Origin: UBA11872 sp965198285
GTDB lineage: Bacteria > Chloroflexota > UBA11872
Direction: 5' to 3'
DNA: 64,000 bases
NCBI GenBank assembly: GCA_965198285.1
Contig: OZ240251.1
Span: forward strand, 3,410,001-3,474,000
Below the pieces are notes generated by a model. The model did not search any database and was not told the origin of the DNA. It was given only the letters and a program-made list of their open reading frames with translations. Position numbers and translations under genes: made by a program. Each line of letters opens with the position of its first letter. Positions within the stretch are counted from its first letter, which is position 1. Shown here in pieces: positions 55,553 through 64,000 of this stretch.

Positions 55553-55951
55553 GCTCTCCAGGGACGCCGGGATGACGAGCGTGGTGGCAAGTGGTTGGTG
55601 GGTGGTGGGGAGTGGCTTGTGCCGAGGTCGGTTGTTGGGCTGCTGGAGTTTTGGGGCGAACCGGGGAACGGGGATGCCGGCAATGACATCACTGCCAGCA
55701 ACGCGATCAGTGCGTGCGGTGCTGGCAGTGCAGGCAACGCTGGCAGGGATTCCGGAGTCGGAGAGGCAGAGGCGGACAGGGACATGTCTTAGGCGAATGT
55801 CCGAAGCAGCATGTGGTTCAATGGCTGGGGCGTACTGTCGGCATTCCCAGGTCACAGGGTCCGCGCAGCCTGGGCCATCGTGCAGGAGTCGTGTGGGACA
55901 ATCGTGTGCTAAGCACACCGCGCCTAATCTCTAGGGATATTGCCTGAGACT

Positions 55952-57550
55952 ATGGTCATTAACGATCTAAACGCACTCCTGCAAGCTAAAACTAAGATTG
56001 AAAACCTCCTCGAGAATGGTGATACGACTGAGGCTTTTGATTTTGCAGACAATCTTTGCGCAGGATCGGGCCAAGAGTCCCTTGTGAGAAACCTGCGTGC
56101 ATGCACATACGCTGACGTAGGCGAACAGAACAATCAGATCTCTCTAATCGAAGAGGCAATTCGCATTTGGCGTTCGGCCGGGGAAGAAATCACAACTCGC
56201 GAGTCGTACAACTTGGCAAGCTCTATGTTGAGCATTTGGAGTCTCTATGAAGGGCAACACGGATTTGCCGATACTTGGCTGGAACAACGCGACTATCTGC
56301 GCGATTCTAGGAAGATATTCTCAGAAATCGCTAACGACGAGGGAGCTGAAACAGAATTCCGGTTAAAGGCGCTAACTGACGCTGGAAACTCTTACGACAA
56401 TGTCGGACGGCACACGGACGCCATCGATTGCTTCGATCGTGCACTCGCGCTCGACTCTTCATTTGCAATGGCGACGGGCAATCGCGGCCTGGCCCTCCTC
56501 TACGCATCGCCTTACATGAGGGATTTTGAGCGTGAGATTGAGCTACTCGCGGCAGCAGACCTTGATCACGCGATAAGTAATTCGGAAAGCGTGCTAAAGC
56601 ATGGCGGAGAGTCGGCGCTAGAGAGCTTTCGCCGGCAGCGCTCTGCAATACCTGACTTGCCGAGTGCATCTGATGAATCTGAACCGATGCCACCTAGGTT
56701 TACCGATCCTCATTTGACCTGGTGCCTGCGCGAAGGGCTCTTTCTGCACGTAGCGCCGTGGCTGGTGGGTAGCAATGCGTCGGTTCTCGACCCAATTTTC
56801 TTCAGGCGCATAATAACGAGTCTCGGCGCAAGGGACATAACCCTCACCAATGAGATCATTGACGCATTTAATACGATTAAGCAGGACTTTGTGTCGGCTC
56901 GCTATTTGGTGTGGGCATCGAGTGAGCCTAGCAGTCCAATCTGGACGCATGCTCAGTCGATCAGCTCGCACGTATCATTTTTGGATACTCTCGATTACGG
57001 CAGGTGGGGCGTTCGAACTGGTACTGCAATTCAGGCATTCAAGGCGGCTGTAGATGTTCTGGATAAGAGTGCGTCCTTTGCACACTTGTACTTCGGCACC
57101 AAACAGGCAGCTCGTCGTGTATCGTTTCGTAGCCTACCTTACGAGGACAGCGCACGTCGAAACGTTGCGGCAGCGTTTGAGAGTGCTTTGAACGGAAAGT
57201 CGCCTAACCGAGGGTTGTCGGCCTTAATGGATCTGAGCTACGAACTTGATGACGAGGGATCATCGCCTCTAGCACTTAATGTAAACATGCGACACGCTGC
57301 CACGCATCGGTTCTTGACTGTTCATTCTGAGATGGCTCCGGAATCGTCGGACTGGAGTGAGCGAATCAACTGGCGAGATCTCATCGACGAGTCTTTGTGT
57401 CAATTACGACTTGCGAGGTCTGCAATATTCTATTTAGCGCAGATGATTGACATGCAAGAGGATGTCAAGATTGCTACGGAAGCTGGAATGTCGGTGACCA
57501 TGGCGCTGCCATATGCAAGGCTAGACACTGACTTGCTGGAGGCCGAATAG
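55952..57550 (+). CDS. TPR and LA2681-like HEPN domain protein
   Basis: 532 residues from the ATG at 55952. The N-terminal half is helical with TPR-like repeats (DAGNSYDNVGRHTDAIDCFD, ALALDSSFAMATGNRGLALL). The C-terminal half resembles the LA2681-like HEPN family: FLDTLDYGRWGVRTGTAIQ, ARRVSFRSLPYED, LSALMDLSYELDD, and the HEPN ribonuclease motif R-x4-H as RHAATH (R447, H452). HEPN proteins of this type are predicted RNases in toxin-antitoxin and anti-phage settings. GC content is near 50%, far below its neighbours, so transfer is likely. It converges on a DNA methylase gene. No antitoxin partner is intact. Confidence 0.8.
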   Translation: MVINDLNALLQAKTKIENLLENGDTTEAFDFADNLCAGSGQESLVRNLRACTYADVGEQNNQISLIEEAIRIWRSAGEEITTRESYNLASSMLSIWSLYEGQHGFADTWLEQRDYLRDSRKIFSEIANDEGAETEFRLKALTDAGNSYDNVGRHTDAIDCFDRALALDSSFAMATGNRGLALLYASPYMRDFEREIELLAAADLDHAISNSESVLKHGGESALESFRRQRSAIPDLPSASDESEPMPPRFTDPHLTWCLREGLFLHVAPWLVGSNASVLDPIFFRRIITSLGARDITLTNEIIDAFNTIKQDFVSARYLVWASSEPSSPIWTHAQSISSHVSFLDTLDYGRWGVRTGTAIQAFKAAVDVLDKSASFAHLYFGTKQAARRVSFRSLPYEDSARRNVAAAFESALNGKSPNRGLSALMDLSYELDDEGSSPLALNVNMRHAATHRFLTVHSEMAPESSDWSERINWRDLIDESLCQLRLARSAIFYLAQMIDMQEDVKIATEAGMSVTMALPYARLDTDLLEAE

Positions 57551-57607
57551 GCACCTGACTGTCGTCGTAGCACGGGCTGCTAGGACGCGAAGGTCTCGGG
57601 TTTGGCA

Positions 57608-57742
57608 TTAGTGGCGGCTTGTGGTGGTTCCGAAGAGGATGATTCGCTTGGGTTTGAAGCGGTCGTGGATGAGTTGGGTGATGGCTTGGTTGGTTTCGCG
57701 GTTGAGAGGCTCTTCGACAACGCGAATTGGGGCTAGACGGCC
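57608..57742 (-). pseudogene. Truncated minimal nucleotidyltransferase (MNT) N-terminus
   Basis: In a frame just after and partly overlapping the methylase stop, the minus strand reads IRVVEEPLNRETNQAITQLI, then HDRFKPKRIILFG and TTTSRH, then TAA. This matches the start of MNT-type proteins (I..LI..F.P.+IILFGS.ARG), but it ends exactly at the G-S signature and lacks the D-x-D metal site. It is the first part of a gene that once followed the methylase. Confidence 0.6.
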
Positions 57743-60700
57743 ACCTGGGCTTCGGTGTCGCCGGCGGTGAGGGCGTTCATGTAGGCGAGGATTAGGGCTT
57801 TGGTGCGGTAGTGGTTGAAGGCGGCTTGGTCCTGGCGTTGGATGATGGGGAAGGTGGAGAGGATGTAGGCCGCGTCTTCGCGGGTGAGGCCGTAGAGGTG
57901 GAAGTAGAGGGCGTCGAGGCGGGCTCGGAGGTGGCGACGTTCTTCGGGGTCCCAGGGGAAGGGTGGGCCGTGGTGGCCTAGGTCGCGGGCGAAGGGGGCC
58001 ATGTCGTGGGCGGTGTAGGTGAGGCGGAGGACGTGGTGGTGGACGAGGTCGGCGGCGGTGCGGTCGCCGAAGCGGCGGTGATAGGTGGCTGGAGGAAGGA
58101 CCGGGAGTTGCTCGACGGTGTACCAGGTCAAATGCTGACCCTGGACTTTCTGGCGGGCAACGAAGTCGAACGCGAACGAGTTCAGGGAGGCGAGCCAGAA
58201 GCAGGCATTTTCCTTATAAGTGGCGACGTCAGCGTCGGGCATCAGCAGCGGCAGTGTGTGACCGGCGCCTACGCGCGGAATGATTGAGGCGATGACTGCC
58301 CGGACATTCGTTGGCGAAGTTACGTCCTTGAACGCCACTGCCCAACTCAATTCATCGGGCCACTTGATGTCTTGCTCACTAACCCAGAACTGAGGAGTCG
58401 GTAGCCAATATGGATCGCCGTGCTCTTCGGCTGTGGCCGGTCTTGGCTGGGCGGGTCGGTGGAGATTCTTCCGGTTGACAACCACGCTGGCGGCGCGGTG
58501 GTCAAACGCCTGTGTCATTTTCCCCTCATAGAGAGGGACGTAATGATCAGCGCCACGCTTCCAACGATTGGCTTGGACGGGGTAGAAGCCCTCTTCCTGC
58601 AGTTCGGACGTGGTTCGGAAAAGGTGAGATGAATTGGCCATGTCCAGCATGCGGACGTAGCGGACGGGCCAAGCGCGGCGTTCGTCGTCGCCTGAACGGT
58701 CCACCAGGACAGGATGGTCCTGGTAGATACGGCGAGTGATGTCGGCGTCGCGGCGGGTGCGGAAGACGGGGGCGGTGCCGGTGTTGGGGTTGACGCGGGC
58801 GAAGTCGTCGGGGCTGAGGGTAAAGGCTCGGTCAGGGTCGGTGATGGTGGTGTCAGGCAGGAAGAAGCCGCAGCGGGTCTCGGGGAACGTGCGCCCGGGT
58901 CCGCCGATGATGAGGGCGCAGAACTTGAAGCGGGAGTCGATGTCGGGGAAGAAAGGCGGCAATTCGGTTCCGAGGCGACGGTTTTCGAAGTCAAAGATTC
59001 CGGCGACGCGGCCGGTGGTGGAGACGGACTGGAAGAAGCGGGCGGCGGTGCGGTCGGCGTAGATGCCGGAGGGGGTGAGCAGGCCGACGAGGCCGTTGGG
59101 TTTGACGAGGCGCAGGGAGCGTTCGACAAAGAGGGAGTAGAGGTTGATGTCGCCACCGCCCAACAACGGGTAGTGGCCGGAGGCGCGGATGACCTGGCCG
59201 AGGCGGTCGGCGCGGGCCTTGGCCTTGTCGAAGGCCACGGCCAATGGAGCGCCATGTTCGCGCAGGCGCTTGATGCCTTCGTGGCGGGCGGCGGCAGTGG
59301 CGGCACGGGCGAGATCTGGGTCCCTGGTGGCAAACCACTCGACTTCCTGGAGCTTGATGCGGTCCCAAGGGGGATTGCCGATGACAGCGTCGAAGCCGCC
59401 CTCGGGGGTTTGGTTTTGCCAGTGACGCCAGACGCCGGGGAAGGCGGCTTCCCAGTGGAGGAAGGATTCCTGGTCGGCTACAGAGTGGGCCTCGGCCAGG
59501 CGCTCGCGAAAAGCGGTTGAACGATTGTGCGCTCGGTCGCCCGGCGGACGCGCCAACTGCTCGTAAGCGCGGCTGGCGTCGGCCCCCAGCGTCTCGGCTA
59601 TTGGCGCTTCGAATACGGCACGCTGGCGGACCTTGAGGCCGGCGGTGAGCCAGCGGAGGCCGGTGAGGGTGTCGAGGAAGCTGCGGAGGTCGGCAGTGGC
59701 GGACTCGACGGCCTGGAAGAGCGACTGGGACTGGTGGACTTCCGACACGTCGGCATCGGAGAGCTGTTCGATCCGGCGCATGCCCTGGGCGGCGTTCTCG
59801 ATGCCTTGCAGCGCGCTGGACACGAACATGGGCACGTCCAGCCGCTGCAAGTCCGCCGTGGCGTCGGCGCTGTGCAGCCCCAGCAACGAATCTCCGCAGC
59901 GTAAATGGTGATCCAAGAACGATAGGGGCGCGCCGACCGTGAAGCTATGGAGCCAGAGGGAGACCTTTGCAAGTTCGACGGTGAGCGAGTTCTTGTCCAC
60001 CCCGTAGATGCAGCGCTTGAGCACCAAGCGGCGGATGATGGCCTGGTCGCTCAACTGGGTCTCGTAGACCTTCCAGCCGGACGCGTGAGCGCGATGCAGG
60101 ATGTCAGAGCGAATGGCGGCGATACGGTCAAGCAAGGGCGAGTGGTAAGGGTCGTCTTCGGGCAGCCAGTCGGGGATGGCGGGGACGAACTCAATCAGGT
60201 CGGCGACATAGTCGGTCAGGAAATCAACGGCGGTGACTAGGAAATGGCCGCTGCCCATCGCCGGGTCCAGCACCTTGAGATCGAGCACGGCCTGGGCGGG
60301 GTCCAGGCGGGCTAGCTCGGCGCGGCGCTCGGCTTTGGGGCGGCGGTCGCCCTTCAATTCCTTGGCCCGGGCCTCGAAGGCGTCCAGGCGTTCCTCGATG
60401 AGCGGCTTGAGGGTCTGGTCGACTATGAGGTCCACGAGATCCTGCGGGGTGTAGAAGCTGCCGCTGTCCTTGCGGGCGTAGGGGTTGGGGCGGACCGTCA
60501 CCGCCCCCTGAGCGTCCAGCACCGGTTCCTGTTCCAGCAGACGTTCGTAGATGGATCCGAGTTGCTGGACGGACATGTCGCGGTAGTTGACGTAGCGGCG
60601 CTGGCCGTCGGTTTGGGTGTGGCTGAGGTCGTAGATGATGTCGGCGATGACGTTGTCAGAGACGCGGACCCTGCCAAGAAGTTTGGAGGCGTCCTCGGCA

Positions 60701-61755
60701 AACAGGCCGCCGTTGTAGGGCGGCAGGCCGACGTCCGGATCTCCCTGATCAATCTGCCGGAAGAGTTCCTTCAGGTGATTCCAGTAGCTGGCAGCTGTGT
60801 CCGAGAAGGTGTCGTTGCGGGCTTTGCGCTCGGCTACGTCGTCGCGTACACGCTTGCGGAGGCCGTAGTCGTCGTAGGCGGCGTCGTTAACGGGCAGGAG
60901 GCCGCGGTCTTCGGCGTAGAGGACGAAGAGCAGGCGGTAGAGAAAGATGAGGGCGGCTTCGCGGATTGCGGGCATGGGCCGGTCGGTGGCATCGGCCAGG
61001 GCCTGGAGGAGGCGGGGAAAGACGCGCTGGAAGACGACGCCGGCGAGGCTCTGGGCGACGCGCTGTTCGTAACGACGGCCCTGGTCTAGAGCGGTCTCCA
61101 GGAAGGTGACGGCGGCGCCGGGGCGGCGCAGGAAGGCGGAGCGGCGAAAGAGAAGGTGGAAGGTGCGGAGGGCGTCCTGGTCGTCGGCTTGGAGGAGGGC
61201 CTGGAGGTCGGCTTCGTAGTAGGCGGTGGCGCGGGGGCGAGTTTTCTGGTCGTAGAGACGCCAGACGGCACCGTTGGTGAGGATCCCCCAGCGGAGGTCG
61301 CCGTCGGTGACGGTTTCGGCTTCGCGGAGGTAGCGAAGGATCTGGGCGTGGGGTGAGGAGGCCTGGAGTCCCTTGCCGGAGCCGCGGGTGTCGAGGGGAC
61401 GACGGAAGCGTTTGAGCTCGGCGACGGCGAGGGCTTCGAGGAATGAGCTGGCGTTGGAACCGGTGGCGCGGGTCTTGGCCTGGGCGTCGGGGAAGAGGAG
61501 CAGGTCGGGGATATTTTCGCCGCCGCTGGTCGTCTGCTGGGAGAGGTCGTCGGTCCAGCCGAGGAGTTGGAGCAGGGGACGAATGAGGTCCTGCTCGGTC
61601 TGAGTCTCGTTGGGGTTGTGGGCGGTGGGGAAGTCCTGGAAGAGGCGGCGGGCTTCGTCACGGAAGGTGTTGTAGGCGCGGCGCTGGGTTTGGCGCTCGG
61701 GGGTTTGGCGGATGCCGTCGGTGAGGAAGTACTGGGTGAATAGGTGGCCGGGCAT
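57733..61755 (-). CDS. Eco57I-type DNA adenine methylase with nuclease-like N-terminus (type IIG-like)
   Basis: 1,340 residues. Residues ~45-120 look like a PD-(D/E)xK nuclease: IRPLLQLLGW, NIPDLLLFPD (~81) and AVAELKRFRRP (~114). A helical middle (RLLFVLYAEDRGLLPV, NYRDMSVQQLGSIYERLLE) precedes the SAM motif I VLDPAMGSGHFLV (~495) and the catalytic NPPW (VIGNPPWDRIKL, ~793), the N6-adenine signature. The last ~350 residues (FYPVQANRWKRG, QHLTWYTVEQLPVLP) resemble a target-recognition domain. This layout suits a single-chain type IIG restriction-modification enzyme; a BREX/DISARM-like methylase is an alternative, but no partner genes of those systems are present. It is intact. Confidence 0.85.
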   Translation of the reverse strand: MPGHLFTQYFLTDGIRQTPERQTQRRAYNTFRDEARRLFQDFPTAHNPNETQTEQDLIRPLLQLLGWTDDLSQQTTSGGENIPDLLLFPDAQAKTRATGSNASSFLEALAVAELKRFRRPLDTRGSGKGLQASSPHAQILRYLREAETVTDGDLRWGILTNGAVWRLYDQKTRPRATAYYEADLQALLQADDQDALRTFHLLFRRSAFLRRPGAAVTFLETALDQGRRYEQRVAQSLAGVVFQRVFPRLLQALADATDRPMPAIREAALIFLYRLLFVLYAEDRGLLPVNDAAYDDYGLRKRVRDDVAERKARNDTFSDTAASYWNHLKELFRQIDQGDPDVGLPPYNGGLFAEDASKLLGRVRVSDNVIADIIYDLSHTQTDGQRRYVNYRDMSVQQLGSIYERLLEQEPVLDAQGAVTVRPNPYARKDSGSFYTPQDLVDLIVDQTLKPLIEERLDAFEARAKELKGDRRPKAERRAELARLDPAQAVLDLKVLDPAMGSGHFLVTAVDFLTDYVADLIEFVPAIPDWLPEDDPYHSPLLDRIAAIRSDILHRAHASGWKVYETQLSDQAIIRRLVLKRCIYGVDKNSLTVELAKVSLWLHSFTVGAPLSFLDHHLRCGDSLLGLHSADATADLQRLDVPMFVSSALQGIENAAQGMRRIEQLSDADVSEVHQSQSLFQAVESATADLRSFLDTLTGLRWLTAGLKVRQRAVFEAPIAETLGADASRAYEQLARPPGDRAHNRSTAFRERLAEAHSVADQESFLHWEAAFPGVWRHWQNQTPEGGFDAVIGNPPWDRIKLQEVEWFATRDPDLARAATAAARHEGIKRLREHGAPLAVAFDKAKARADRLGQVIRASGHYPLLGGGDINLYSLFVERSLRLVKPNGLVGLLTPSGIYADRTAARFFQSVSTTGRVAGIFDFENRRLGTELPPFFPDIDSRFKFCALIIGGPGRTFPETRCGFFLPDTTITDPDRAFTLSPDDFARVNPNTGTAPVFRTRRDADITRRIYQDHPVLVDRSGDDERRAWPVRYVRMLDMANSSHLFRTTSELQEEGFYPVQANRWKRGADHYVPLYEGKMTQAFDHRAASVVVNRKNLHRPAQPRPATAEEHGDPYWLPTPQFWVSEQDIKWPDELSWAVAFKDVTSPTNVRAVIASIIPRVGAGHTLPLLMPDADVATYKENACFWLASLNSFAFDFVARQKVQGQHLTWYTVEQLPVLPPATYHRRFGDRTAADLVHHHVLRLTYTAHDMAPFARDLGHHGPPFPWDPEERRHLRARLDALYFHLYGLTREDAAYILSTFPIIQRQDQAAFNHYRTKALILAYMNALTAGDTEAQVAV

Positions 61756-61821
61756 TAGAGAAGGACGTTTTCGGTACGGGGAAGCATCGCATGTTTGGGG
61801 GTGGGGGGTGTTGGGCTGCGA

Positions 61822-61859
61822 CCGGAAGAGGCCGGTTTGAAACCGGCCCGTACGAAAGA
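61822..61859. repeat. REP-like palindromic element, right copy
   Basis: Hairpin core GGCCGGTTTGAAACCGGCC within a 38-nt element that matches 54141-54178 at 35 of 38 positions, in the same orientation. Confidence 0.8.
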
Positions 61860-61950
61860 GGGGGCGGGGACGGCGGGGGCGTCACGACCGGAAGGTGGGG
61901 GGCGGGTTCTCCGAGGGACGCCGGGGCGGCTCACCACGAACGGGGGGCTG

Positions 61951-62006
61951 GGGATGTGGTTCGACTCGGGCCGCCGAGGGACTCTGGCCCGGCTCACCAT
62001 GAACGG
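61951..62006. repeat. Island-flanking direct repeat, right copy
   Basis: GGATGTGGTTCGACTCGGGC followed by GACTCTGGCCCGGCTCACC and ATGAACGG, as at 54799-54880 but without the 26-nt inner segment. Confidence 0.75.
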
Positions 62007-62241
62007 ATAGAGAAGACGGGCGGGTCGGGGGCAACGGCCCTGCGAAGGGCAGGACGGGAGGGCGCGGGGTGGGGCAAAGCGTCTGGATTGACCGAAGCGC
62101 CGTGGGCCGTAGATGACATGATGGGTGTGGTCGAGTCACGCAGAGATACGGTGAGCGACGTCGGGACGGGGCGGACGGGTCGCCGTAACTCAATGTGACC
62201 CAATACTGAGAATCCAGCAGCCGCGAAGGGCAGGTGCGCCG

Positions 62242-63009
62242 ATGAAACAGCTGAATGGTCAAGTCGCGTTGGTGACCGGCGCCGGAACCGGTATCGGTCG
62301 CGCCAGCGCAATTGCGCTGGCCCGCGAAGGAGCGGCGGTGACGCTGGTTGGGCGGCGTCAGTCCTTGCTCGATGAGACTGCGGCCACGATTCGAGGTGCG
62401 GGCGGCACGGCGCTGGCTCTCCCGGCCGACATCACCGATCCCGAAGCCGCGCGGGCCGTGGTGGCGAAAACCGAGTCCGAGTTCGGGCGTCTGGACGTCC
62501 TGGTTAACAACGCCGGCGGCGGCAGCCGGTCACGCAGCGTGCGAACGATCGAAGCAGACGATTTCGAGGGCGTGCAGCGGCTGAACGTGACGGCCCCGAT
62601 GGTGCTCACGCAGGCGGCGCTGCCGGGGATGCTGGACCGTGGGACCGGCACCGTCATCACCATTTCGTCGTACGCCGCCGTCACTGCCGGCCCGATGGCC
62701 GGCGTGGCCTATGGCGCCGCGAAGGCGGCCGTGGCGAGCGTGATGAAGAGCGTCAACAACGAACTCCGCAGCCACGGCCTGCGGGCCTGCACGATTTTCC
62801 CGGGCGAAGTGGACACCCCGATCCTGGAACGCCGCAAGCTGGTCCCGGACGCTGCGGCGCGCGCCACGATGATGCAGTCCGAAGACCTGGCCGAAATCGT
62901 CCGCCTCTGCGCCTGCCTGCCCGGCCGCACGCTGATTGAAGAGGTCTACGTGCGACCGACCCACCTGCGCGACCTGAGCGCCGACACCGAGGCGGCGCTA
63001 GAGACCTAG
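62242..63009 (+). CDS. Short-chain dehydrogenase/reductase (paralogue 2)
   Basis: 255 residues with TGAGTGIG, LVNNAGGG, SSYAAVTAGP and the catalytic YGAAK (Tyr and Lys kept). It is similar along its whole length to the SDR at 53040, with the same C-terminal pattern RTLIEEVYVRPTHLRDL. The ATG at 62242 follows AGGTG. Its stop overlaps the convergent HpaI aldolase stop by 4 nt. The substrate is probably a hydroxy acid or sugar; this is inference. Confidence 0.93.
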   Translation: MKQLNGQVALVTGAGTGIGRASAIALAREGAAVTLVGRRQSLLDETAATIRGAGGTALALPADITDPEAARAVVAKTESEFGRLDVLVNNAGGGSRSRSVRTIEADDFEGVQRLNVTAPMVLTQAALPGMLDRGTGTVITISSYAAVTAGPMAGVAYGAAKAAVASVMKSVNNELRSHGLRACTIFPGEVDTPILERRKLVPDAAARATMMQSEDLAEIVRLCACLPGRTLIEEVYVRPTHLRDLSADTEAALET

Positions 63010-63755
63010 CGCCCGACCTTCCCCAGGAAGTCCTTCGCGCCCTCGGCTATCCAGGCGTTCAGTCCGGTCGTCACGAAGCCGACGCCCATGTCAACGTAGC
63101 GTTCAACGTTGGCGGAGGTGACCAGCGTTCCGGCGTGGCGGCCTGAGGCCACGATGGTTGCCAGCGCCTGGTCGATCACTGCCTGCACCTCGGGGTGCGT
63201 GGAGTCCATGTGACCGAGGCTTTGCCCCAGGTCGCCGGGCGCGACGTAGAAGATGTCCACGCCTTCGACTTGAAGGATCTCGTCCAGGTTGTTCACGGCC
63301 AGGATGTCCTCGATCAGGATGATCGCCAGGCACTCGTCGTTGGCCCGCTCCAGGAAGTCCGAGACCCCGTAACCCTGGCGGGAGGTCATCATGCCCCGTT
63401 TACCGATCGGAAAGAATTTTGACGCGTCGGCTACCGCCTGGGCCTGGTCGCGTGTGTCCACGTGCGGCACGCAGACGCCTTGAGCGCCGAGGTCCAGCAC
63501 GCGGTAGATGGGCCCGTAGCGATTCTCGTTGACGCGCACGATGGAGGTCATGCCCCAGAGGTCGGCAGCGCGACTCATGTCGGGGATGTCCCGGTAGTCC
63601 AGCGGTCCGTGCTCGCCTTCCAGCCACACGGAGTCGAACCCCAGCGGCCCCAGCCACTCGATGAGGTCCGCCGTCATCCCGGTGCCCATCACACCCGTAG
63701 CCAGTTCACCGGCGGCCAGTTTGTGCTTCACTCGGTTCGGTCGCATTGAAGGCAT
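63006..63755 (-). CDS. HpcH/HpaI family aldolase (paralogue 2)
   Basis: 249 residues, metal-dependent 2-keto-3-deoxy acid aldolase fold: VWLEGEHGPLDY (catalytic His), GVCVPHVDTRDQAQA, AIILIEDILAVNNLDEI (metal Glu) and FYVAPGDLGQSLG. It is only distantly similar to the gene at 48724. ATG at 63755, with an alternative at codon 4. It is convergent with the SDR and divergent from a sulfatase gene, so it has its own promoter in 63756-63895. Confidence 0.9.
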   Translation of the reverse strand: MPSMRPNRVKHKLAAGELATGVMGTGMTADLIEWLGPLGFDSVWLEGEHGPLDYRDIPDMSRAADLWGMTSIVRVNENRYGPIYRVLDLGAQGVCVPHVDTRDQAQAVADASKFFPIGKRGMMTSRQGYGVSDFLERANDECLAIILIEDILAVNNLDEILQVEGVDIFYVAPGDLGQSLGHMDSTHPEVQAVIDQALATIVASGRHAGTLVTSANVERYVDMGVGFVTTGLNAWIAEGAKDFLGKVGR

Positions 63756-63895
63756 TTGTCGAGTCCAATGTCAGCGCACGCGCGCAGTGTGACCGACCGC
63801 TCCGCAACCTGCCAGCCAGACACGACTCAAACGGCCCCAACGACAGCCGGCCGAATGGCGTAGGCTCACGCGCTCACGTCCCTTCGGTGACCGCC

Positions 63896-64000
63896 ATGCC
63901 CGAGCGCAAGCCGCACATTCTGATGCTGATCAACGATGAGCACCGCCCCGACGTCATGCCGGCGGAGGGCAACCCGCATATCCGCACGCCGACGCTGGAT
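63896..64000 (+). CDS. Sulfatase N-terminus (partial)
   Basis: 35 residues before the right edge: PERKPHILMLINDEHRPDVM, then GNPHIRTPTLD. This matches the start of alkaline-phosphatase-fold arylsulfatases (PNILLIxxDxHRxD...GxPxxxTPxLD), with the metal-binding Asp region replaced by NDEH. The C/S-x-P-x-R active-site motif would lie beyond the window. ATG at 63896. Confidence 0.8.
   Translation, partial: MPERKPHILMLINDEHRPDVMPAEGNPHIRTPTLD

Larger units (their letters stand above)
53808..55951. other. 2.1-kb repeat-rich non-coding region
   Basis: No credible gene on either strand. The frames that are open translate as Pro/Arg-rich or repetitive sequence. It holds a 25-bp perfect palindrome, a REP-like hairpin, four ~114-bp tandem units, a ~21-bp tandem array and short TTCGACAGGCTCA-type motifs, listed separately. 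It forms the left flank of the HEPN/methylase island. Confidence 0.8.
61756..62241. other. Non-coding right flank of the island
   Basis: No credible gene. It contains a second copy of the REP-like hairpin and of the flanking direct repeat, plus GGCTCACCACGAACGG-type short repeats. It ends at the SDR gene, whose ribosome binding site is AGGTG. Confidence 0.75.

Noticed and set aside
54169..55785. Minus-strand open frames rich in Pro, Ser and Arg over the repeat region
   Set aside because: The protein repeats simply mirror the DNA repeats; no start signals, domains or codon bias support coding.

Overview
The window is high-GC bacterial DNA that carries dispersed housekeeping genes (groEL, pheA, pyrF, moeA, pncA-pncB, five tRNAs) between many genes for oxidative breakdown of small organic molecules. 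Six Gfo/Idh/MocA oxidoreductases, an enolase-superfamily (mandelate racemase type) enzyme, two HpcH/HpaI aldolases, two paralogous SDRs, a DmdA-like and a sarcosine/dimethylglycine dehydrogenase-like gene, a phytanoyl-CoA dioxygenase and the start of a sulfatase recall marine or sponge-associated Chloroflexota of the SAR202 type. No phylogenetic marker here proves this, so the placement is an inference.

Layout. 1-6636: a giant surface protein with plant-type leucine-rich repeats and 15 SwmB-type repeats, running off the left edge. 6893-10993: a five-gene minus-strand run (HAD, Nudix, unknown, Gfo/Idh, methyltransferase), the middle three joined by 4-base overlaps. 11211-13831: tRNA-Gln, NAD salvage (pncA-pncB) and ferritin. 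13882-16802: copper efflux (csoR-copA) with a visible CsoR-type palindrome. 16914-22644: aldo/keto reductase, Gfo/Idh, a frameshifted ABC binding protein, an SMP-30 lactonase, and a JAMM protease-larE pair. 22803-24668: groEL with promoter and terminator. 24838-31158: a tandem duplication of [lipoprotein <- | -> Gfo/Idh -> Gfo/Idh]; the second lipoprotein is decayed and abuts a deacetylase remnant. 31215-41183: IMPase, SRPBCC, a 2-oxoamine synthase, pheA, pyrF, a LysM protein, tRNAs, two GNATs, a phytanoyl-CoA dioxygenase and moeA. 41401-53807: nucleoside hydrolase, the DmdA-like/sarcosine dehydrogenase-like pair bracketed by an intact and a decayed copy of one unknown gene, then a catabolic cluster (enolase superfamily, aldolase, O-methyltransferase, methylmalonate-semialdehyde dehydrogenase, D-threonine aldolase-like enzyme, SDR).

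53808-62241 is an accessory island. Repeat-rich non-coding DNA on each side encloses a low-GC TPR-HEPN (LA2681-like) gene, convergent with a 1,340-residue Eco57I-type DNA methylase that has a nuclease-like N-terminus, with a truncated nucleotidyltransferase remnant between them. Two sequence elements occur in direct orientation on both sides. This is the best candidate for an unusual, probably defence-related, system. 62242-64000: a second SDR, a second HpaI aldolase and the start of a sulfatase.
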